Source: Vibrio gazogenes
GTDB lineage: Bacteria; Pseudomonadota; Gammaproteobacteria; Enterobacterales; Vibrionaceae
NCBI RefSeq assembly: GCF_023920225.1
Contig: NZ_CP092588.1
Span: 310,001-374,000, forward strand
Reading direction: 5' to 3'
Length of the DNA stretch: 64,000 bases
In this document: positions 15,526 through 23,265 of the stretch, piece by piece
How the letters are laid out: each line of letters starts with the position of its first letter
Position numbering within the stretch: the stretch's first letter is position 1
Position numbers and translations under genes: made by a program
The notes under the pieces: generated by a model
What the model was told of the DNA's origin: nothing
Databases searched by the model: none
What the model saw: the letters and a program-made list of their open reading frames with translations, nothing else

Positions 15526-16563
15526 TCAAACGTCTGATTTGACCTGCCATGCGATGGTTTCACCGGCGCGAATCGGGACGACGATTTCCGAGCCGAACGG
15601 GAGCACTTCAGGGACCTGCCAAGGGGTTTTGACCAGTGTGATGGTGTCAGTATTACGCGGTAAGCCGTAGAAATCCGGTCCGTGATGACTGGCGAAGCCT
15701 TCGAGATATGCCAATTTACCCGCCTGTTCAAAGACTTCTGCATACAGCTCAATCGCAGCGTGCGCGGTATAAGAGCCTGCGCAGCCACACGCATTTTCTT
15801 TGTTGGCTTTGGTATGCGGGGCCGAGTCGGTGCCGAGGAAGAATTTCGGGCTGCCGGATGTAGCGGCTTGAATCAGTGCTTGCTGATGTGTATTGCGTTT
15901 GAGGATCGGTAAACAGTAGTAGTGCGGCTTAATCCCGCCGACCAGCATGTGATTGCGGTTATATAAAAGATGGTGCGCGGTGATCGTGGCTGCGACATTA
16001 GGGCCGGCTTGTTCTACAAATCGGACGGCATCTGCCGTGGTAATGTGTTCGACGACGATCTTCAAATCCGGAAAATCGCGCACAATCGGTGCCAGTACCT
16101 CGCTCAGAAAGGTGGTTTCCCGGTCAAAAATATCAACATCATGACTGGTGACTTCACCATGGATCAGCAGCAGCATGCCTGTCTCTTGCATGGTTTTGAG
16201 GACGGGATAAATGGTGCTGACCGAAGTGACACCCGAATCGGAATTGGTGGTTGCGCCGGCCGGATAAAGCTTGGCTGCCACAACGATGCCGGATGATTTG
16301 GCCTGTTGGATCTCTTCTGGCGTGGTGTTATCGGTGAGATAAAGCGACATCAGGGGCGTGAAGCCGGGCTGAGGCTGAGCATCCATGATTCGTTGTCGAT
16401 AAGCCTGGGCCATATCGGTTGTGGTGGTTGGTGGAACTGTGTTGGGCATAATCAGGGCACGGCCATTGTAGCGACTGATATCTTTGACTGTGTCTGGCAA
16501 AACGTCTCCGTCCCGCAGGTGTACGTGCCAGTCGTCGGGTCGGGTCAGCGTGAGTATTGTCAT
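15526..16563 (-). CDS. pyrC: dihydroorotase PyrC
   Basis: PyrC converts N-carbamoyl-aspartate to dihydroorotate in pyrimidine synthesis. Visible signatures are DWHVHLRDGD near the N-terminus (zinc-binding HxH), AAKLYPAGATTNS (the lysine that is carboxylated to bridge two metals), HGEVTSHDVDIF and FFLGTDSAPHTK (catalytic Asp). I place the start at 16563 rather than the upstream GTG at 16575 because AAGGTGG lies 8 bases before that ATG and the family begins with a short MT..L-RPDDWH segment. Length (345 residues) is normal for the gammaproteobacterial type I enzyme. It is monocistronic or leads into the SPOR gene. Confidence 0.95.
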   Translation of the reverse strand: MTILTLTRPDDWHVHLRDGDVLPDTVKDISRYNGRALIMPNTVPPTTTTDMAQAYRQRIMDAQPQPGFTPLMSLYLTDNTTPEEIQQAKSSGIVVAAKLYPAGATTNSDSGVTSVSTIYPVLKTMQETGMLLLIHGEVTSHDVDIFDRETTFLSEVLAPIVRDFPDLKIVVEHITTADAVRFVEQAGPNVAATITAHHLLYNRNHMLVGGIKPHYYCLPILKRNTHQQALIQAATSGSPKFFLGTDSAPHTKANKENACGCAGSYTAHAAIELYAEVFEQAGKLAYLEGFASHHGPDFYGLPRNTDTITLVKTPWQVPEVLPFGSEIVVPIRAGETIAWQVKSDV

Positions 16564-16778
16564 GAAAGATTCCACCTTTATCTCTGATACTAAAATGTCA
16601 GTTCACCCGCGTGAATCTGGGGGAGAACTTAGTGAATGCGTGTGAATCATAGAAGAAAAAGTAATCCATTTCATCTATTAAATATGGGCGGCTCAATAAA
16701 AGGTTACTGGAGCACTTGGATGGGGGATTTATCATGATATGCTTATCGGTCATGATTCAAAAATAAAGGGAAATCAGC

Positions 16779-18596
16779 ATGTCAGCACAAGTCGATCAGA
16801 TTCATATTTATCCGGTGAAATCCGTGGGTGGGATTTCACTGTCACAAAGCTGGGCGGATAAAGAAGGGTTGGCATTTGATCGACGCTTTATGTTGGCGTT
16901 AGCGGACGGTAGTATGGTTACAGCCCGGAAATTTCCCCGACTGGTGACGGTGCGTTCGGCCCTGATGCCTGACGGCGTACTGTTTCAGGTTGAGGGCGAA
17001 GAGCCGCTGCGGATCCGCTATGCGGATTTTAAAATGCAGGAAATTGCCACCACGGTTTGGCGTGATACCTTCACGGCTTATACCACCACCGATGAAGCGA
17101 ATGATTGGTTTAGCCGGGTGATTGATCGGCAGGTTGAACTGATCTTTACCGGTGAACATTCACAGCGTTATCGTGAATCGGTCGGTAATGCAGTGGGGTT
17201 CGCCGACGGCTATCCTTTACTGATCATCAGTCAGGGTTCATTGGATGAGCTCAATCGCCGCAGTCCTGAACAGCATGTTATGCAACAGTTCCGAGCCAAT
17301 ATTGTGATTTCCGGTACCGAACCTTTTGCCGAAGATGGCTGGAAGCGTATTCGGATCGGCACCGCTGAATTTGAACTCGTTAAACCTTGTAAGCGCTGTA
17401 TTTTAGCCACAGTCGAGCCAGAAAGTGGCCAGTTGAGGGCGTCGCAAGAGCCGCTGAAAACATTAGTACAATTCCGGCGCGATGCATCCGGTGGTGTCTT
17501 TTTCGGTCAGAATATGGTGGTTCGGACTGCGGGGATGATTCAGACCGATGATGTTGTGGAAGTGCTGGAATATAAAGAAAAAGAGCAATATCCGGATGAG
17601 CAGCCGCAGTGGCAAACGCTGACTTGTGTCGAAAAAGAAGAGATCGCCCGCGATTTTGTCACGTTCTGGCTGGAGCCACAGCAGGGGCAAACGCTGACTT
17701 ATCTGCCGGGACAGCATTTACCGATTGCGTTAACCATCAACGGAGAAACGATCAACCGTCACTATACGTTGTCTTCCAGCCCGTCCCGGCCGGGACGACT
17801 GGCGATTTCAGTGAAGCGGGTCAGTGATGGTCAGGTGTCGAATTGGTTGCTCGATCATTTTCAAATCGGAGACATCCTTCAGGCACAAGCACCGGGCGGT
17901 CAGTTTCACTTGCAATCCGATTCATCCCATTACCCGTTGTTGCTGCTCTCTGCCGGTAGTGGCGTCACGCCGATGTTGTCGATGCTGCGCTATTTAGCGG
18001 ATCATCAACAAATGCGGGATGTGGTGTTTTATCATCAGTGTCGCTCGGTGGATGATATTCCGTGTCGTGAAGAATTAGAACATTTGAATCATCAGCATTC
18101 GGGTTTGAAGGTGATTATTTCGCTGACACAGCCCCCTCAGGAGTGGTTTGGTCTGAAAGGGCGTTTTTCTTTGTCACACCTGCGTCAGGTGCAGGATGTG
18201 GAACGGCGGCAGGTGTTTGTTTGCGGGCCGGACGGTTTCATGAAAAAAGCGAAAAACCTCCTGATGAAAGCAGGCTTGCCGGCGCACTATTATCATCAAG
18301 AAGCATTCGGGGCTCAGAAAATTGCTGAACGCCCACATCTGAACGTGACGCTGACAATTAACGGCGAAAAGGTGGCGGGAAATAATCAACAGACATTGTT
18401 GGAACAGGCGGAAGATCAGGGGATTGCGATCAGCAATAGTTGCCGGGCCGGGTTGTGTGGCGCTTGTCGGGTGAAAGTCACACAAGGGCGAGTGTCTCAG
18501 CCGGATGTCCCTGCATTGGAAGATAAAGATCGCCAAGCGGGTATGGTCTTGGCGTGTTGCTGTGTTCCGGATACCGATCTTGAGATCAGTTACTAG
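16779..18596 (+). CDS. MOSC-domain / FAD-NAD reductase / 2Fe-2S ferredoxin fusion (YcbX-like)
   Basis: The 605 residues hold an N-terminal beta-barrel plus MOSC domain (about 1-270; contains KPCKRCILATVEPESGQLR with the conserved Cys), a ferredoxin-reductase FAD domain (about 285-390; RHYTLSSSPSRPGRLAISVK), an NAD-binding domain (about 390-510; LLLSAGSGVTPMLSMLRYL and VFVCGPDGFM), and a plant-type 2Fe-2S domain (about 520-605; CRAGLCGACRVK and a later LACCC). E. coli YcbX has only the MOSC and 2Fe-2S parts and helps detoxify N-hydroxylated bases using molybdenum cofactor; here the electron supply module is fused in between, which makes a self-contained NAD(P)H-dependent oxidoreductase. The substrate is not known. 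Confidence 0.85.
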   Translation: MSAQVDQIHIYPVKSVGGISLSQSWADKEGLAFDRRFMLALADGSMVTARKFPRLVTVRSALMPDGVLFQVEGEEPLRIRYADFKMQEIATTVWRDTFTAYTTTDEANDWFSRVIDRQVELIFTGEHSQRYRESVGNAVGFADGYPLLIISQGSLDELNRRSPEQHVMQQFRANIVISGTEPFAEDGWKRIRIGTAEFELVKPCKRCILATVEPESGQLRASQEPLKTLVQFRRDASGGVFFGQNMVVRTAGMIQTDDVVEVLEYKEKEQYPDEQPQWQTLTCVEKEEIARDFVTFWLEPQQGQTLTYLPGQHLPIALTINGETINRHYTLSSSPSRPGRLAISVKRVSDGQVSNWLLDHFQIGDILQAQAPGGQFHLQSDSSHYPLLLLSAGSGVTPMLSMLRYLADHQQMRDVVFYHQCRSVDDIPCREELEHLNHQHSGLKVIISLTQPPQEWFGLKGRFSLSHLRQVQDVERRQVFVCGPDGFMKKAKNLLMKAGLPAHYYHQEAFGAQKIAERPHLNVTLTINGEKVAGNNQQTLLEQAEDQGIAISNSCRAGLCGACRVKVTQGRVSQPDVPALEDKDRQAGMVLACCCVPDTDLEISY

Positions 18597-18623
18597 TGAC
18601 TCAGGCGTCACGTCATCGAAGCG

Positions 18624-18645
18624 GCGTATCCGTTTGGCGATACGC
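18624..18645. terminator. weak hairpin between convergent genes
   Basis: GCGTATC (18624-18630) and GATACGC (18639-18645) form a 7-bp stem in the 70-bp gap between the oxidoreductase and the cupin gene. There is only a short T-rich tail, so termination activity is uncertain. Confidence 0.3.
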
Positions 18646-18666
18646 TTGATTCATGGATCGACGCCA

Positions 18667-19293
18667 TCACTGTACGTCGCGGCTGTATTCCAGCAAACTC
18701 TGGCGCAATTGATTCAGTTGCGCCAGTTGTCCGTCAAAAAGCTGATCGGCGACTTGATTGGCGGAGACACCGGATTGCATTTTTTTCTGTGCTTCACGTA
18801 ATAACAAAATGAGATGAACTTCCGGTGAAATGCCTTCAACGGGTTGAGGATACTGGGTTTGCCACTGCTTGAGTAAATGCGTGAATTTGTTCTCACGCAG
18901 CTCAGGACGGAAATGCAGCACTTCATCAGTGAGCACGCCGAGCAGATGTGAGTAAACCGTCATTTGTGGTGTGGTCTCGGCAAGGCGCGTTAATACGGCA
19001 CGACATAAAGGGCTGAGTGCCACAAATCCTGCCTGAGGTGGAAAATTGTGGCGCAAGCGAGCTGAAAATTCGATGCGCGTTAGACGCGTTTGTGGAAGAA
19101 TCGTCAATGCATGCAGACACTGGCAGGGGACCCATAAGGCTTGCTCTGCGGTGGCTGCGTACTCATGCTTGCCTAGTTTCAATAACGCCATGCCTTGCTC
19201 GATGAGAAGAAACACGTGTTTCAGCGATTTTTTCCGAGCGGTGATCTGAAGGTAATCGGTCGTGGCTGAGTCCACTTGAATGGCGTAGTGCAT
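18667..19293 (-). CDS. cupin-type regulator-like protein (AraC-like N-terminal domain)
   Basis: From the ATG at 19293 the product has ~208 residues; the frame extends upstream to 19350 but GAGAG before 19293 is the better ribosome site. Residues ~10-110 look like an AraC-family sensor cupin (HVFLLIEQGMALLKLGKHEY, then ALWVPCQCLHAL). The remainder is helical and ends with a Gln/Leu-rich helix. A complete pair of AraC helix-turn-helix motifs is not apparent, so it may be a truncated regulator or one with a divergent DNA-binding part. It points away from the acyltransferase gene across a 250-bp gap and could regulate it; that is a guess. Confidence 0.55.
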   Translation of the reverse strand: MHYAIQVDSATTDYLQITARKKSLKHVFLLIEQGMALLKLGKHEYAATAEQALWVPCQCLHALTILPQTRLTRIEFSARLRHNFPPQAGFVALSPLCRAVLTRLAETTPQMTVYSHLLGVLTDEVLHFRPELRENKFTHLLKQWQTQYPQPVEGISPEVHLILLLREAQKKMQSGVSANQVADQLFDGQLAQLNQLRQSLLEYSRDVQ

Positions 19294-19547
19294 GGCTGGT
19301 CTCTCTTTATCAAACGCGCATAGGTTAACTTGTCCATCAGCAAAAGCCAAATAAACTCGACTATATTCAATTAGTTGCTTTTATTGAGTGTGACTGTGAT
19401 AACAAAAGGATGTGATCGATTTCATTATCACTTCCGAGAATAATGCTATACTGGTCAGACCTGAGGGTCTGTTTTCTAACAATAGCTGCGAATACGAGGA
19501 AGTGTGCGTAGAATGGGCCAGTTTTTTTCGAATCATATAGTATTATA

Positions 19548-20660
19548 ATGACATCAATTACCGATCCTTATGCAGAGATTCGTCCTTACGAAGACGATGA
19601 AATTCCTGCAGCTATCAATCGTCTCATTGAAGACGATGAATTTATTCATGCAATTGTTAAACATCGATTCAAGCACCATGCCGGGTGGATACAAATCCTG
19701 ATGAGTCCTTGGGTCAAAATGTATCTGAAGATCAAATGGCGGAAACTGACTTCTGTTGAGGCCATTCAGCTTGAAGTAAAAAAATACCTTGATCAAACAT
19801 TAGAAACGACAACCGGTGGCGTGACCTATTCCGGTCTGGACAAGCTGGATAAAAATCAGGCTTATCTGTTTGTTTCTAATCATCGTGACATTGCGATGGA
19901 TCCGGCGCTGGTGAACTATGGCCTGCATATTTCCGGTCATCAAACGGTGAGAATCGCAATTGGTGACAATCTGTTACGTAAGCCGTGTGCCACGGAACTG
20001 ATGAAACTGAATAAGAGCTTTATCGTCAAGCGTTCTGCCAAAGGGCCACGCGAAATGATGAAAGCGCTGTCGACACTGTCCGGTTATATCAAAAGTTCGT
20101 TGGATACGGGTCATTCTATCTGGATTGCCCAGCGTGAAGGGCGGGCAAAAGATGGTAATGACTTTACGGATCCGGCTATTCTGAAGATGTTTCATGTGGC
20201 AGGTCGCAGTAAAAAAATTGATTTTGCCACGTATGCCAAGTCGCTGAAAATAGTGCCGGTGGCGATTGCGTACGAAAATGATCCCTGTGATTTGGCCAAA
20301 GCCAGAGAGTTGTATGAAAAAGCGACACTGGGCACCTATGAGAAAAGAGAATTTGAAGATATTGAAAGTATCATTCAAGGAATTGTGGGCGAAAAAGGGC
20401 GTATTCATGTGACATTTGGTGACGTGATTGACCAAGATTTCGCAACACCTGATGCACTGGCCGAAGAGATTGATCGGCAAATTCATCAACATTATCAGTT
20501 GTTTCCAATCAATTTACTGGCTGCCGGATGTGAAGGAGATGACGTGACGCTTGAAACCCGAGAGATACTAAAACAAAAGCTCGCGAGTTTGCCGGAAGGT
20601 GCGCATGAATATCTGCTTGCCAGTTATGCCAACCCGGTGAAAAACAAGCCACAAGCTTAA
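19548..20660 (+). CDS. 1-acylglycerol-3-phosphate-type acyltransferase (370 aa)
   Basis: The PlsC-type motif I reads SNHRDIAMDP at about residues 105-114, the NHRDI(V/A)xD variant found in a distinct acyltransferase subfamily, and motif III-like REGRAKDGND follows at about residue 195. These residues bind the acyl donor and the glycerophosphate-like acceptor. There is no strong membrane helix, but a membrane-associated enzyme in phospholipid or ornithine-lipid synthesis is likely. The exact acceptor cannot be told from sequence. It has its own promoter region upstream (19351-19547) and stands alone. Confidence 0.8.
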   Translation: MTSITDPYAEIRPYEDDEIPAAINRLIEDDEFIHAIVKHRFKHHAGWIQILMSPWVKMYLKIKWRKLTSVEAIQLEVKKYLDQTLETTTGGVTYSGLDKLDKNQAYLFVSNHRDIAMDPALVNYGLHISGHQTVRIAIGDNLLRKPCATELMKLNKSFIVKRSAKGPREMMKALSTLSGYIKSSLDTGHSIWIAQREGRAKDGNDFTDPAILKMFHVAGRSKKIDFATYAKSLKIVPVAIAYENDPCDLAKARELYEKATLGTYEKREFEDIESIIQGIVGEKGRIHVTFGDVIDQDFATPDALAEEIDRQIHQHYQLFPINLLAAGCEGDDVTLETREILKQKLASLPEGAHEYLLASYANPVKNKPQA

Positions 20661-20793
20661 GTGCATCATCGAGTTTCAGTCCGGTAAAAATGAAGTCATC
20701 CGGCAAAAGCTCAGGGCACATTCATGGGTAAATAATAAGATGAGCAAACGATAAGATGGGCAAACAATAAACTGATAATTTACCGTAGCAAGG

Positions 20794-21447
20794 CTATCTT
20801 GCTACGGCACCATCCAGTGTTAAATTCTTCGGCCATTTTTTGATGGTGTTCCCCCCCAGATAGATATTTCCTTTCACTGTCATTGTTTCCGGAAATGCAT
20901 GGATTCCTGAGCCGCCGATATATAAATTTCCTTCCACAATCAGGCCATCAGGGAGTTCAGTCAGTGGGGTTCGAATGACACTCAAGTCACCTTTGACTCT
21001 GAGTCTGGCGGGCAGTTTTTCTAATGGTGTATCGGTAAAATTGAGATAACCACCGACTCGAACACCGCGTGACCAACGTTTGATTTGGGAGCCGAGTAAA
21101 TTGGCGTAGCCTTTAATCTTTATGCCGGGAGGTACAGTTGCCAATTGGCAGTTGGTGGCAATCAGCGCTCCCTGAATATCGATGTCTCTTGGCAGCGTAC
21201 GAATCGGGGTTCGGGAAATATCCAGATCGCGTTTAATCACCAGACCGGATGGCAATTCAGCGAATGGTTTGCCACTGAGATCCAAATTGCCGTAGTTATC
21301 CAGATAATTGAGGATCTGATAATGATTCAGCCCTTGAGCGGCGGCTATCTGAGCAAAGCTGAAAGTCAGTAATCCGAGAACCACTGTCAGAAGCGGATGC
21401 ACTGCATATCTGAATATAAACATGTTGAACATAAAAACGCTGAACAT
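20794..21447 (-). CDS. exported protein built of eight 20-residue LRR-like repeats
   Basis: A signal peptide covers the first ~38 residues (hydrophobic core then AAAQG). From about residue 57 the protein consists of eight consecutive 20-residue units with the pattern (T/S)xxPLxxLPxGLxVxGxLxL; clear units include TDTPLEKLPARLRVKGDLSV and IRTPLTELPDGLIVEGNLYI. The last ends near the C-terminus. The regular P, LP, G and alternating hydrophobic positions predict a right-handed, solenoid-like stack related to leucine-rich repeats. It is probably periplasmic or secreted. No enzyme motif is present, so a binding function is most likely. Monocistronic; start may be one of several nearby ATGs (21447, 21423). 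Confidence 0.7.
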   Translation of the reverse strand: MFSVFMFNMFIFRYAVHPLLTVVLGLLTFSFAQIAAAQGLNHYQILNYLDNYGNLDLSGKPFAELPSGLVIKRDLDISRTPIRTLPRDIDIQGALIATNCQLATVPPGIKIKGYANLLGSQIKRWSRGVRVGGYLNFTDTPLEKLPARLRVKGDLSVIRTPLTELPDGLIVEGNLYIGGSGIHAFPETMTVKGNIYLGGNTIKKWPKNLTLDGAVAR

Positions 21448-21631
21448 AAACGGTGAATAGATGCAGTATGGCGGATCGATGCATGGCTTGCAATGCTGAG
21501 CAGTGGGTTAAACATCACGGTAAAAGGTGTGCTGCCGAGAGACATCTGATGGCTTGTTGTGAGACGTATATCGAAAGAGAAACACAAAAATCGACCACAG
21601 ACACAAGGTATTGATGTCTGTAGTCAAAACT

Positions 21632-21655
21632 CACAGAACCCTAAATGGTTCTGTG
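21632..21655 (-). terminator. intrinsic terminator of the YfcZ-like gene
   Basis: CACAGAACC (21632-21640) and GGTTCTGTG (21647-21655) form a perfect 9-bp stem with a 6-base loop. On the minus strand it lies 35 bp past the stop at 21691 and is followed by GTTTTG. Confidence 0.6.
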
Positions 21656-21690
21656 ATTGGTATTCATCGATGTGGGATGAGATGAATGAT

Positions 21691-21996
21691 TTATCCGCGA
21701 ACCAGAGAGCGAGATTTGAGTTCAAAAATCAGTTTTTCAGCACTGACTTCAAACTGAAAGCGAGCATGGAGTTCTTGTGCATCGTCAGTGATTGGTGTGG
21801 TTTCATATTTCACATCAGCGCAGACTTGTTTCGCGAGTGCAATGTATTTGTCAAGTTCAGCCTGAAGTGCTGCCGCGCCATGTGCGAGTACAGTGACTTC
21901 TGCAACATCGTCACCTTCTTTGATGATGTAGCCGATTTCACCGAGTGTTCCGCAAGCTTCGCAGATTTCGTTTTCTATATTGTCATTTGTATTCAT
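21691..21996 (-). CDS. YfcZ/YiiS family protein (DUF406)
   Basis: A 101-residue cytoplasmic protein with the N-terminal Cys pair (ICEACGTLGEIG) and the C-terminal strand (AEKLIFELKSRSL) that define the small YfcZ/YiiS family. Members are widespread in gammaproteobacteria and have no established biochemical function. It has a clear terminator and a long AT-rich upstream region, so it is probably transcribed alone. Length and ends fit the family. Confidence 0.8.
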   Translation of the reverse strand: MNTNDNIENEICEACGTLGEIGYIIKEGDDVAEVTVLAHGAAALQAELDKYIALAKQVCADVKYETTPITDDAQELHARFQFEVSAEKLIFELKSRSLVRG

Positions 21997-22023
21997 AAAG
22001 TTACCCCATTAGTTAGGAACTAA

Positions 22024-22640
22024 TACTCGAATGTTCTGATCGTGTGATTGACACACTATTGCCCGAGTATATACCTGAATCACCGCCAACAAGTTGATTT
22101 ATCACAATGGATGATCTTCATGGTATGAAGATTGTTCAGTAACACGTTGATTTTGTGTAACGATTGGGGGACATGAGACTTAAGAAATATTTATATGTGA
22201 TTAAACTCTCATAATCATCAGGATTCATGCCAAGGGGGTAACAGAATTCAGGCGATATCATTGTTCTACTCAATAGATCTGAGATGATAACCGCTATATT
22301 CAGGCGTTATCATATCTGGGCGCTTGATTGAACACCATTCTATTTCAATTCGGTGACCTGATCGGAGAGAGTCAGGTGACGATATCAGCACATCAATGTG
22401 AGTCATCGTTTGATTTGCAAGATGGGTCAGAATGTAACTTGAGGACAGCTTGAATGGTGTTCATTTATTTTTGATTGAACGTTGGGAACTCCGATATTGC
22501 TGAGCGATATTGCTTGAGAAAGCAGAGAGGCAATTTGACTTCCCGTATTTTTTGCATGGATCATCAGGTGAAGTGCCTCTTACCTTGGCATAATGTGCTT
22601 ACAAAAGGTGAGGCTCACCTCATTTTAAGAGAGTCACATT
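22024..22640. other. 617-bp intergenic region
   Basis: No open frame of note is seen on either strand. The region contains the inverted-repeat-bounded segment described separately at 22330-22475, the promoter of the YfcZ-like gene on the left, and the promoter of the TetR gene on the right (an AAGAGAG-type ribosome site precedes 22641). Confidence 0.5.
22330..22475 (+). ncRNA. candidate small RNA or miniature element closed by an 11-bp helix
   Basis: GAACACCATTC (22330-22340) pairs perfectly with GAATGGTGTTC (22452-22462), enclosing 111 bases with an internal ACCTGA/TCAGGT hairpin around 22356-22376. A T-rich run (ATTTATTTTTG) follows the closing helix, as in a small RNA with a terminal stem. 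TTGATTGAAC occurs both at 22324-22333 and 22471-22480, which would instead suit a miniature transposable element with flanking direct repeats. Sequence alone does not decide. Confidence 0.3.
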
Positions 22641-23129
22641 ATGCCTAAGCGTAGTAGAGAAGACACAGAAATCACGATTCAGACAATTTTAGATGCCGTC
22701 GTCTATCAGGTGCTGAACCTTGGTTACGACCGTATGTCATATACGACACTCAGCCAACAGACGGGAATCTCCCGGACAGGGATCAGTCACCACTTTCCTA
22801 AAAAAACGGATTTTGCCACAGCATTGAATAGCCAAATTTTCCTGCTTTTCACGTCTTATCTGGAGTTGGAAAATGGCGTTGCTGCATTTCGTCGAAGCTG
22901 GATGCAGGCATTGGAACACAGTCAATTTGTCGCTATTTTAAGATTCCTTTTCCACCACATCATTGCTGCTGAACGTTCTGTCGATGTTTCCCGACAAGGA
23001 TTAGAACGCATGTACCATCTGATTGAAGAAAAGTTGGGAACCGATGCGGATAGAGAGTTGGAATGGCTGTTGGGAAAATCACTGGTGGCGATGAGTCATC
23101 ATGAACTGCTAGAACCGGAAGCGGTTTAA
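22641..23129 (+). CDS. TetR-family transcriptional regulator (162 aa)
   Basis: The N-terminal helix-turn-helix is typical of TetR proteins: GYDRMSYTTLSQQTGISRTG followed by ISHHFPKKTDF (about residues 30-65). The ligand domain is short, giving 162 residues where ~190-210 is usual, but nothing looks truncated: a good terminator follows the stop. The gene stands alone with a long upstream region, so it may control itself or distant targets; no divergent partner is present. Target and ligand unknown. Confidence 0.85.
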   Translation: MPKRSREDTEITIQTILDAVVYQVLNLGYDRMSYTTLSQQTGISRTGISHHFPKKTDFATALNSQIFLLFTSYLELENGVAAFRRSWMQALEHSQFVAILRFLFHHIIAAERSVDVSRQGLERMYHLIEEKLGTDADRELEWLLGKSLVAMSHHELLEPEAV

Positions 23130-23158
23130 TCGGTGCGATATCTCCGGTTGATAAATGG

Positions 23159-23187
23159 AAGGGCTGCAAATGCAGCCCTTTCCATTT
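23159..23187 (+). terminator. intrinsic terminator after the TetR gene
   Basis: AAGGGCTGC (23159-23167), AAAT loop, GCAGCCCTT (23172-23180) and a T-rich tail form a strong hairpin 30 bp after the stop; the stem extends with one bulge into flanking ATGGA/TCCAT and may also serve the convergent chemoreceptor gene. Confidence 0.85.
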
Positions 23188-23265
23188 ATTTGCTGGTTGT
23201 GAATCATTTCATCGTTATGGATAACATCAGTGCTACTCATGCACGACATTGATTCTTCCCCGGAG

